Shown in pieces: positions 23,987 to 33,810 of a DNA stretch of 64,000 bases (position 1 is the stretch's first letter; every line of letters starts with the position of its first letter). Source of the DNA: Piscicola geometra (taxonomy: Eukaryota > Annelida > Clitellata > Hirudinida > Piscicolidae); contig OX030966.1 of NCBI GenBank assembly GCA_943735955.1, forward strand, positions 4,432,476-4,496,475, in the 5' to 3' direction. Made by a program: the position numbers and the translations under genes. The notes under the pieces are model-generated. The model saw only the letters and a list, made by a program, of their open reading frames with translations, was not told the DNA's origin and made no database searches.

Positions 23987-24035
23987 AGTTCAATAGTGAC
24001 TGGGTCTACAATGTAGACCCAGTCACTATTGAACT
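23987..24035. repeat. Perfect 24-bp inverted repeat with 1-bp centre
   Basis: Left arm 23987-24010 (AGTTCAATAGTGACTGGGTC...) is the exact reverse complement of the right arm 24012-24035, with a single A at 24011. It lies 30 bp from the inverted repeat at 23915-23957 and about 100 bp upstream (minus strand) of the Cys-rich exon. Confidence 0.95.
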
Positions 24036-24655
24036 ATAGACTCTACATTAATCAATTGCTCAGTCAAAATGGTTAAATTATTGATAAAACAAACTCATGT
24101 AACAAAAATATTTTTTTAAACAAATTAAACAGCGAATATGTACAAGTTTTGAGAATTAATTTTCAATTTCATAAAAGTAAATCAGAAAAGTTATCTTATT
24201 TTCTACCTGACAGTCAAAAATTGGAGATAAGAAGTAATCTCCATCAGTGAATTCTCTGTTAAACTTATCTCTACAAGCCATGATGGAATTGTAAAAAAAC
24301 CATTAAAACAATTTACGAGATCTTGTCTACTTTTATTAAAGTGAAGCAAATGATTGAAATATTGTAGCGCTGAATTTTAAATCAAAATTATTAATCATTC
24401 CAATGAATATTATTATTTCCAACAAAAAGTCTTTATGATTCATATTATGAAAAAATTTACAAATGGGAATTCTTTAAAGTTTAAAGATAGAAATAATATT
24501 CCAATCCACATAATCATTATTATCTGTTTTTAAGCTAGCTGCCATATAATCTAATAAGATTCTTGTCCATATATAACTTTAACAATTATTAAACTGTGAT
24601 AAATAAAAAAAGAAACAAATAGGAAATGGGAAAAATCAAAGACACAAAAAGTAGT

Positions 24656-27471
24656 TCAGCTTCTGCTGGCTTCAACAATCCAGTGGAAGGCCTTTTCCAC
24701 ACCCAGCATGCCCTCCACTATGCAGTGGTGTACCTTGGTGATGATGATTTCAATTCAACAATTGAACAAAGACTATTTTTTCATCTTTTTTAGCGTTTCT
24801 TTTGCATGCTTGCATGAGTAGCACGTGAGCTAGATAATAATACCATTATTGTTATTATTAAGAATATTTTTATTATTATTAAGAAAAATTTAAAAACCAA
24901 CCTGCCAAGGCCTAGAGAGTTTGGTGAGAGTCATGGCTCTGACGACGTCGATGCAAGTGCTGTTGGAGTCAATGATGCTGATGATGATGATGATGAAGAA
25001 GAAGAGGATGATGATGATGATGATGGTGATAAAGAAGAAGAGGATGATAATGATGATGAAGAAGAGGATGATGCTGATGATGACGTTTTTTTAATATAAC
25101 GCCAAGGAAAGAAACAGAAAAAATAGAACAACTGATGAGAAAACATAATTATTGAAAATGTGTATGACTTACAGTTGCTTTTGTTGCTTGAGTTTGGAGC
25201 AGAGAAGGATGAGAATGGGAGCCAGAGGATGCAGTTGTTGGGATAGAGCCAGCAGTTCTGGTATTCCTGACTCCACTGAAGGTGCATGGATGGATGGGTC
25301 GGTCAGTCAGGATTTGTGGATAGATACTTGGTTTGAATAATTTCAAAATAAACTTTTTAAAAAAATATTGTTTTAAAAAAAAAAAGCGTATTTCAAAAAT
25401 TTCCCAGTTCATAAAAGTTAAAAAATAGTTTTTCAAATTCTATTCCCCCATCTCTCCTGTCATGCACATACATTCAAGGACTGTTGCAGACGCATCAAGG
25501 ACATAGATGAGGCCATGGCTTGACTTCATCAAATGTTGAATGTTCTTCTGCAACTTGAGGTGTGTGCGAGGTGGTGCTGAATGTGCCACAACTTGTGCAA
25601 GTGGATAATGGGGGTTTTGGTTGTTGTTGTTGAAGGAGGAACTGCGGTTCGGGGGGAGGGTGTTATTAAACGCAATGTTGGCGAGGTTTCTCGCAATATT
25701 GCTTTGAGAATTGGTATTTGTTCTGTTGGGCACATCCCCTATTTGCTGGTCCGTCTGGGGAGTGGAAGGAACGAAAATACTGGCGGTGTTTCTTTCGCTG
25801 GCACTCCTCGCCTCTCTCAGATGCTTGGGAGCGGTGTAGAGCGTGATGAGGACGAAGTCGAGGTGCTGGTGCAGCAGTCTTAGCACCACGCCACTGCCCA
25901 CTCCTGGTGTGGTAGCGTTGGTGTATGTTGGTGGGGGTGGTTGTATTAGGTGCAGTTGTGTGGTTCTATGTGGTGCGGTTGTGTGGTGGTGGTTGTATGT
26001 GGTGCAGTTGTGTGGTGGTGGTTGTACATGGTGGTACTTGTGATAGTTCTGAGTGGTGGGTAATAATTGTAACAAGAACAATAAATATAGTGATAATAAT
26101 AATAAAACTATTAATAAAACAATCCAATAATTAATTACACCTCAATAAAACATGCATCATCCCACCCCCACCAACCTCCGAATTCGCTGGGATGGAGGTC
26201 GATGCACTGGAATGTCTTGCTGGTGTCTTGCAGCAGCCTCCTCACCAGCCTCACCTCCCCCCCATCCAAGCCCGGTCCAAACATCACCAACCTCGGCACC
26301 TTCCCCACCACTATACTCCTGAGCACCTGAGGATGGTTTTGTGGGATGAGAGAGGGTGAGGTGGTAAAAGTGGAAAGTGGGGTAGGGGGTAGAGAGTGGA
26401 GAGAGATAGGGGGTAAAAAAAATTGTTGATAAAAAAAAATATTTTTGTTAGTTCTCGAAAAAGAATAGTTTGATTTGACGATATTTCAGTGGTTTGAAGA
26501 AATAATATATATCGTGGTTATGGTGGTGGTTTGTGAGTGGTTTTAAGGATAGAAAAGCCTGTTCATTGGAGGAACCTTTGTGAATTTGTCAATGAATGAG
26601 TCATTGTTTAGTTTCCGTGTGATAGGAGAACACTTGTGGTAGCTGAGTGGTGATAGTGATGATGGTGGTGGTGATAGTGATGATGGTGTGATGGTGGTGG
26701 TGATAGTGATGATGTGGTGGTTGTGATAGTGATGATGTGATAGTGATAATGTGGTGGTGGTGATAGTGATGATGGTGATGGAAGCGATAGTGATGATGAT
26801 GATGGTATTGATAATGATGATAGTGGTGATAGTGATTTTAGTGGTGATGATAGTGTTGATTCTGTAAGTGATTTTTTATGATGATAGTAGAAATAGTATA
26901 ACAAATGAATAACGTATCGACCTAGTTTAAAGATGAAATCACTGCTTCTTGACCTATTTACAACAACCTACATGTCTTTGGATGAGAGGTGGCTCAGATC
27001 AAGAGGGTTGAAGTTACTGCCAATGACATTCCACTTTCTTATGTCAGTCTTCAGTCTGGTAGGAGGTTGATGATGATGATGATGATGATGAGATAATGAT
27101 GACGATAGTGGTGTGTTGTTGATGATGATGACGATAGTGGTGTGTTGTTGATGATGATGACGATAGTGGTGTGTTGTTGATGATGATGACGATAGTGGTG
27201 TGTTGTTGATGATGATGACGATAGTGGTGTGTTGATGAAGAGAAATACTTTCAAACTAAGTCTTGCTGATGATTGTAGAATAAGAGTTATACTGCTTATT
27301 TAAATGTCAATGATACTGGAAAAAGAGTATAATAGTTTAAAAGATGCATATTGTGCAATGAGAGCACCTCTTGTTCCACAGCACATCATCAGAAGACAAG
27401 CACTTCCAAGAAGATGAAACATGCTCAGCTGCAAAGATGCTGTTCAGGTCTAGGTAGGAAAAGATCTTCAA
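24656..27471 (-). CDS. FBXO4: F-box only protein 4 (FBXO4), first exon not found
   Basis: Substrate receptor of an SCF ubiquitin ligase. In vertebrates its C-terminal half is an atypical small-GTPase fold that binds TRF1. Exons on the minus strand: 27368-27471, 26972-27055, 26176-26318, 25472-25903, 25173-25275, 24902-24977, 24656-24733 (TGA). All phases match. F-box: KIFSYLDLNSIF, SSSWKCLSSDDVLW. GTPase-like part: VPRLVMFGPGLDGGEV, then GVGSGVVLRLL, ITLYTAP, SHGLIYVLDA, ILILLCSKLKQ, SRPWQ, EKAFHWIVEA. MFGPGL and GIGSGV/GVGSGV are FBXO4 signatures. The P-loop Lys-Ser and the NKxD motif are absent, as in known FBXO4, so no GTP binding is expected. A Ser/Asn-rich insert of about 80 residues (TPQTDQQIGDVPNRTNTNS...) enlarges the switch region. 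The exon with the start codon lies above 27.5 kb. Confidence 0.85.
24978..25085. repeat. GAT/GAA trinucleotide array at FBXO4 acceptor
   Basis: GATGATGAAGAAGAGG-type repeats lying directly upstream (minus strand) of the exon beginning at 24977. The acceptor CAG is part of the repeat. Confidence 0.88.
26636..26860. repeat. GTGAT-type repeat in FBXO4 intron
   Basis: GTGATAGTGATGATGGTGGT-like imperfect array of about 225 bp. Confidence 0.88.
27066..27238. repeat. ~29-bp minisatellite in FBXO4 intron
   Basis: Five near-identical units of GATGATGATGACGATAGTGG plus TGTGTTGTT, ending about 10 bp from the acceptor of the exon at 27055. Confidence 0.92.
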
Positions 27472-28113
27472 CTGCACCGATATCTAAAATAAATTCTATT
27501 TTATTGACAATTTTTTATTTTTTATTTATGAGAATGAGAAATTACTTTTTATTTGAAAAGAGTAATATGGACTAAGTGTATTAAAGAAATAGTGGATATC
27601 TAAATTTTAGATTCTAAAAGAAAAATTCAAGACCGGTAGCTCGTCAAACGTCAATTGCTCAGATTCTTGATTGCAATTCATTTAATTATGAAAATTATAA
27701 ATTTAATTTAATTTTAATGAGTGATAACTCTCAAATAAAAATTTTCTACTAAAGCTTCACTTAAACAAATTTTCAAAATATTATTTTATCTTAATTGCTA
27801 TAAAAAGATTTTCTAATAAAAATTATAACAAAATTTATTCAACTTTGTAAGTTTTGTACTTCCTTAAATTTTAAGGCTCAAAATCACAAGAATTATGCAA
27901 TGTTTTGGTTTAGTGGCATATTTGACGAACAACTTTTAGCGCCTAATTTGATAGTCATAAATATTAAATATAAACCCTAAAATAAAAAATTACTTTTCAT
28001 TTAAAATACACATTGGAAATAAATACTTCAATTGATAATCATTTTTCTAAGCCTTTAAAAGATTTTATTCAGCTCTTAAGGACCTTTGGTTAGCAGATGC
28101 CATCTTGGCAACC

Positions 28114-28180
28114 AGTCAATCAATCAATCAATCAATCAAATCAATTTCTATAGCGCTCTTTCCTCAAATTCAAGAGCGCT
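28114..28180 (-). mobile_element. Retroposon 3'-tail motif
   Basis: Minus strand: AGCGCTCTTGAATTTGAGG, AAAGAGCGCTATAGAAATTG, then (ATTG)6 tail. Best preserved of the set together with 36121-36181. Confidence 0.8.
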
Positions 28181-28424
28181 GGTAAATGAATTTGTTAAAC
28201 AGATATGTCTTCAGATCCGTACGAAAAGTAAATAATGATATAGAAGTAGTTAAATAAGGAGGTGATGAGTTTCAAATATATGGACATCTTTAAAGAAGGG
28301 TCATCTAAGTAAGGTAATAATTGTCTAATACGTCAGTTTTCAATAGATAATACCGAAGATTATATCCTGCGACAATTTTGACGCAGGATAACACCAAGCA
28401 GATAATACTATTATCATAATAGAC

Positions 28425-28702
28425 ATAAACAGTCATGTGTAGAAGATTCGTTCTGACAGTCTGTCCTTCATCTGCAGAGCTCATTTGCCTTGTGAAGTAA
28501 GTAGCAAGTGGGTGCTTGCAAGCTGTGCACTGGTGTTCAAATTGAGGCCTTGGCACTTCTTCATAAACACAGTCATGTATTGAAGATTCGTTCTAACAGT
28601 CTGTCCTTCATCTGCAGAGCTCATCTGTCTTGTGAAGTAGGTAGCCAGTGGGTTCTTGCAAACTGTGCATTAGTGCTCAATTTGAGGCCTTGGCACTTCT
28701 TC
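28425..28702 (-). pseudogene. POLR1H: Tandemly duplicated POLR1H (RPA12) zinc-ribbon exon, probably dead
   Basis: Two copies of a 140-bp unit (28565-28702 and 28425-28562). Each reads C-x-x-C-K-x-P-LATYFTRQMSSADEGQTV on the minus strand, the signature of the C-terminal TFIIS-like zinc ribbon of RNA polymerase I subunit RPA12 (family consensus TRQMRSADEGQTVFY). The second Cys pair (FYTCxxC) is missing: both copies run into RTNL instead. The upstream copy has a TAA just before its first Cys. No companion exons were found nearby, so these look like a duplicated exon relic and not a working gene. Confidence 0.7.
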
Positions 28703-29238
28703 CTTTTAAAATAGGTTTTTATTGTAGTCCGTTAGACAGTTATTGGTTGAAGATTTTAAATCCGAGAGCAAGATAAATTTAAAACCAGAAAACAAGAAAA
28801 GATATAAATTATAATTACTATAATTATTTGAAATTAAAAAAACTAAATTATTAGATAAGAAGACAAACTATTTAACAAAATCATTAAACGGTTAAAGCGG
28901 CTGCCAAGATGCTAACAGTCAATAAATTTGTAAAATAAGCGGTTTTAAGTGAAATATGTTAAAACTAAAAAGTTTAAATAATAGTTAGTTATTATTAATT
29001 ATAATTACTTTTTGACTGTTGGTCATTTTTCAGTCTGTTGAAAAATTGCCGCAGCGAACCAGGTGATCTGCAACTGCAAAGGCCCTTTGCCAAAGAGGAA
29101 ACCAGCCACAACAGCAACAGTTTAATCATTAATGAACTTTAAATTATAAGGTTATTTGGATCTGTCAAATAAGTATGTTTTTTAGGGAACGGCTGAATGT
29201 CGCAGTCGAGCTCGGGAATTAGAGTTTATCATGAAGAC

Positions 29239-31317
29239 CAGAAGCGCAACCAGCAAAAAATGCTGGGGGGGGGGGCTCAACTTTAGTCTAAAAAAATAAT
29301 TGTTTAATTCATTTACCGCAGCTGTTGCGTTTTGCAACATCAATTTTTATATTTTCTTGCTGTTTTAATACCGAGTTTTTCACATATTTTGTACAATAAA
29401 TTTTAGTTTTTAAAAGTTAAATTGCAACTTTTTTCATTTTATTATTTATAGTCTTTTATATCTTTTTCACATTTAAAATTTCTCAAAACAATCTTTCTTC
29501 GCTTAGAATCTAAGCCTTAGATAATTGTTCAATTTTTTCGTTCGCTTTTTAGTATATTTATACAAATTTAGTCTTAATTTCAGTGTGAAAAGATAGTTAA
29601 TACTTGAATTAATTTTTTAATATTCAAAATAAGTTGTAAAACGTTTTCAATGCTTTTAAAAATCAATGGTGCGTTTTCGCAACTTTGACATAATATGATT
29701 TCATATGATTTTTAATAAGTCTAATCATTATAATAATAATAAAATTATTATTTTAATGTTAATGTATTATGAAATTTATAAAATTAAAATTAAAAGTTGC
29801 ATTTTGTAGATGAATGTTGATTTTTATATTTCGATAATAAATTCCAAACCGCAAATGCTTCACACTTGAAGCTTTTATTGAAAAGAATATAATTTTTTAA
29901 CCTCTCATAGGTTGAATATAAAATTAAAATAAAGATAACATTCGTCGTCAGTGTCGTCTTTGAAACAGCACGACAGTTTATGAGTGCTGTTGTAATTCAC
30001 GTTAAATAATTTGCTTTGTTGTAATTAAAATAATTATTATTAATATTATAACAAATAAAATAATTAGAAGTCTGAATTTTATCAAACTATTTGCAATTGA
30101 AATTTATTTCTGTTTAATAAATGTGGTTTTAATCAATTTATTTATGATTTCTTACTGCACATAAGTATGTCACACTTCCCGCTCATGTTGCGTTTTCGCA
30201 ACACTTTGTTCCACTAAAACTTATGAAATAATTGTTTTCAATTTTTTTAAGTTATTATTATAACCATATAATGCAAGTCAAAATGTAAAATTCATGTTAA
30301 CTTTTTTTCTCGGGTAGCGGCGATAAATTGGCTAAATAAAAACTACCAATTATAATTGATAAAGAATTTAGATAGTTTATTAATGATACAAAAGAATAAC
30401 TACAAACTAAGTTGCATAGTATTCTTAAAGTTACGTCATCATTTTTTAAACTAAGGTAAAAGGTAAAAAAATAAGTTTGATATGAGATCCTAAACAGTCT
30501 ATAATTTTTTCTCAAATATTTAGTTTCAAATAAATTTTGATGTGTTCTCAGTTACAAAATAATTTTTCGATTAGTTTGTGGAAATCTTTTCACCATTTCA
30601 TTTACTGGAAGAAGTGTAGTAGCTGTTTTGGTAGCAGATATTCTCAAACAAGCTTTGCAAACGACATGCAGATACAGTCGTCTTAAGATGAGTTTTAATA
30701 AGCCGAAGTTTAGAAAATGCTTTTTCTGCATCTGATGAAGTAACTGGCAGAGTCAGAACAACATCGAGCATATAATGCAACTCGGGCTGAAGGCTTGTTG
30801 CTCAAAAGAATTCTTGCAGTTCGATACATGCAATGAGATCAGACTGATACGCACGTAAACTTGATGTGTTCATGTGATTTTGAGCTGTCTTTACACAGTT
30901 TCTGCATCCTTTCCATGAAGGTTGGATAATTCTGAAAGCTCGAGAGTTATTTTGTCTATCTGATTTGTTCTTTATATACTGTGTCATGGCTTAAAAAATT
31001 TACATATAAAAAGTGTAAAGATTTAAAAGTGTAGTTAAGGTCTAGTGGTGCTCTATTTCTTCTCAGAATTTATGACATGTTAATGTTATTTTGGTGGGAT
31101 CTCTATGTTCTGTGGTGATATATGAAATGTTTCGTGAGATAAAGACCCGATGGCTATCCAGAGAAAATATCATTGTTCTATGGCATATTGAAAAATTCAC
31201 TACCCCCCCCCTCCACCAAAAAAACTCATCGATTTTCGAAAAATTGCGAGACCTTTCGAAAAGGTCTAGGAGGGGCTTGAGCTCCCCCTAGCCCCCCCCC
31301 CCCTGGTTGCGCCACTG
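29239..31317 (-). mobile_element. hAT-superfamily DNA transposon, decayed, with TIRs and 8-bp TSD
   Basis: Both sides are flanked by the identical 8-mer ATGAAGAC (29231-29238 and 31318-31325), the length typical of hAT. Left end CAGAAGCGCAACCAGC, right end (complement) CAGTGGCGCAACCAGG, each followed by a G run, GGGGGGCT and CTCAA. Inside, the minus strand at 30598-30780 reads LPVTSSDAEKAFSKLRLIKT, the hAT C-terminal dimerisation domain, with more transposase-like sequence to about 30987. The rest is AT-rich with stops, and most of the transposase is gone. Length about 2.08 kb. Confidence 0.9.
29323..30202. repeat. Three GTTGCGTTTTCGCAAC palindromes inside the hAT element
   Basis: Near-identical short palindromes at about 29324-29338, 29669-29683 and 30187-30202. 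The third is perfect: GTTGCG, four T, then CGCAAC (counted within the arms and loop). Confidence 0.8.
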
Positions 31318-31888
31318 ATGAAGACTATTCCAAAAAAATGATGATTTCATTGGCTATATTTTTAGAGAAAAATACTAATAAATTCTTTGTTATTTTTATC
31401 AGAAAGAAAAATGAAAATCTAATTTCGCTATTTTACTGCGAACAAATAACAGCACTAACTATTCGGACGAAATCGAATACAGTTTATTTAGTAGATCTTG
31501 AAATATTCATAAAACTTTTGGTACTTTTTATTGAATATTTTTGATACAGGAAGTTTAAAATGAAAAAGAAAGCACTGTTTTTGTTAGTAATGAAACGCTA
31601 TGAAAATTAATTAAGGGATTAATTATCATTTCGATTGTTCAAAAAACTTCTCAAACGATTATATATGTTGAAAAAAGTCAAATTAGAAGAAAAAATTGTA
31701 TAGTCTAAAAAGTGAATATGCAATGAATATGTTGAAAAATTATAATAGATTGATAAATATTCTGATAAAAACTATCAATGTCTAAAAAGGAATGCAGATA
31801 AATTATAAATATCTAAACTACCAAATAAAAGTTTAACAAGTTTATAAAAGCTCATTTTTTCATATTTTGAATGGCTTTTCCATTATTT
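31318..31888. other. Intergenic, hAT to metalloprotease
   Basis: AT-rich. Nothing recognised apart from the hAT target-site duplication at its left edge. Confidence 0.6.
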
Positions 31889-33671
31889 TCAAAATTGGAA
31901 GCGTGAGTTGAACCATTTACGCCAGATGATGCTTCTAGCTCTACTTGGGAGTGGAGTGTGAGGTAAGGGATGGATAGGTGTGTTATGAGGGAGGGGCGTG
32001 TTTTGAGGGAGGGGTGGGGTATGAGGAAGAGGCGTGTTTTCGTTAATGAGGTTCTGTGGAGACCCTGTTGGTTTTATGGAAAAGTTTTTTACGAAGTAGT
32101 GTTGAGGAATTATGAAAATATCTTTTAATATTGGTGCACAAGACACCCAGAAAGCATTTCAACGCCCACCGTAAAGATGCCTGGCTCCGTTGATGTCGTC
32201 AGCAGCCAATTTGAAGTTGGGGCGGTAGGAGTAGTAGGGGTACATGACAGCTCCTCTGACGGCAGTGTGGCCCAGTCCGATGATGTGGCCCACTTCATGC
32301 GTCATCACCTGTCGCAAGTTCGGACCTGTGCGAGTGAACATTTCATTTTAATGACTGCGCCATTAGTGAGAGTTTCAAAAAGTTGCAAAAAGATTAAGTC
32401 TTAGAAAATCCAAGTTTTTGGAATTGGATTAAATGTATAATCAACAGTTGAGAAGTCTCAGAAAAAGTCAAATAGGTTTTTTTCCCAATTTGTTCAAAAA
32501 CTAATATAGTTTTATGAAGAAAATTGATCGGCTCGCGAACCTCCGAAGTGGTTGCTGGACCACTTCTCGTCGTTATCGCCATGCAGACGACCATCTTCTG
32601 GGTAGAAGGCATGTGCCAACGTGAATCCCTGACCGTCAAAATTGGTATTGTCATTGTGATCACGGCTATAGAAGCCGACCTCGATGTCGGAAGGTGAGCC
32701 TGTTTTTCTGGTGAATTTCAGATTTGCCACATCACTCCAATCCTGAAGGGTGTTTCAGTGGCATGCTTTGATTCGGGTGGACAAAACGAATAGTAAAAAC
32801 TTGTTTTCTGATTTGGGAGTTTGTGAGTATGTATGGAAGAATGTTTGTTGAGATAGCCATGAAAGGTAATGACTAGAGCAGGTCTAACTTTGAAGGCTCT
32901 TTTGATTATTGCATCTACCAATTCACGGTTGTTCAGGTTGTAAGAGTTTGTCGGGTAGTTTTGAATGACGTAAGTGAGGTCATTTTTACTCCATTTCTCT
33001 GAACGAATTGAAAGATTGTCTATAGGCACGTATGAGGTTCAGATGAAAAATAGTTCAATGTTTCAGAGTTTTGAACAAGTCCTATTTAGGACATTTGTTC
33101 AGCTCACCTATGGCTGCGAAGCGTTCATCTGATTGGTCATTGTCTTTGAGACCACAGCGAGGACTCTTCATCACCTTTATGGTTTCTTCGTCGAGCACTC
33201 CTGTTTCCTCGAGGCCTGTGAATCTCTGCAGTTTCTTCAGCGCTTCACTGAAGGAGTGCATGGCAGCTGGACCACCGCCAACTTGTGTTCCTTCGTCCAT
33301 GTAGCCAACCCGTTTCAAGTAGTCCTGCGTGAAGAATCCATATAATCTATATTTATCTTTCCAAGCCTTTCACTCATTCAATACATAAATATGAACGCTC
33401 TAAACATATATTATATCGAAAAGAGAACTTACATAAATTTAAAACAAAAAAATTGTTTGAAACTTACAATGGCTTCACTCTCGTCCATGGTTTGTGGCGT
33501 CAGGGCCGACACATGAGTCATTCTGAGCATAGGCTTTCTCACCAATTCAACAATTTCAGCATTGGTCTTCTTACTCAAAGGAAATGAAATTCTGGCAGGT
33601 CTGGAGTGAACAGAAACAGCGAACATAAAGATGAACAAGAGTTCTCTGAGACCTGACGCTTTTAACACCAT
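31889..33671 (-). CDS. Secreted matrix metalloprotease (matrixin, M10A), probably complete
   Basis: Exons on the minus strand: 33468-33671, 33108-33324, 32889-32998, 32541-32742, 32159/32163-32325 and possibly 32064-31889. Phases match. Signal peptide (LRELLFIFMFAVSVHS). Prodomain with peptidoglycan-binding-like LQRFTGLEETGVLDEET and cysteine switch PRCGLKD, whose Cys holds the catalytic zinc until activation. Catalytic domain: KWSKNDLTYVI, structural DGQGFTLAHAFYPEDGRLHGD, then the zinc site HEVGHIIGLGH and the Met-turn AVMYPYYSY, ending ADDINGARHLYG. Two ends are possible: stop right after LYGGR (32159), or splicing at TACG|GTGGGC to an in-phase exon that adds a Pro-rich TPLP tail and a basic end. 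Neither includes a hemopexin domain, so this is a minimal, matrilysin-like MMP. The start at 33671 gives the better signal peptide. Confidence 0.88.
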
Positions 33672-33800
33672 TTTATCTATCTTTCTTAATTGAATATTTA
33701 AAATTAATCTAATTATAAATACTTTCAACTATGTGTTAATGAAGTAAGTTGTTGTTTTCTTCTTACAACTCAGGTTTTTTCTTCAGGGTTGCAATAGTGG

Positions 33801-33810
33801 TCTTTTATAG
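33801..33810 (-). promoter_or_regulatory. TATA box of the metalloprotease gene
   Basis: CTATAAAAGA on the minus strand, about 130 bp upstream of the ATG at 33671. Near-consensus TATA at a reasonable distance. Confidence 0.62.

Larger units (their letters stand above)
27472..29238. other. Intergenic / 5' region of FBXO4
   Basis: AT-rich. Holds the retroposon tail at 28114-28180 and the POLR1H exon pair at 28425-28702. The FBXO4 start exon is expected here but was not recognised. Confidence 0.5.

Noticed and set aside
24656..27471. Novel ARF/ARL-like pseudo-GTPase fused to an F-box
   Set aside because: It first looked like a new fusion, but MFGPGL, GVGSGV and the order of the domains match FBXO4, whose atypical GTPase fold is already known.
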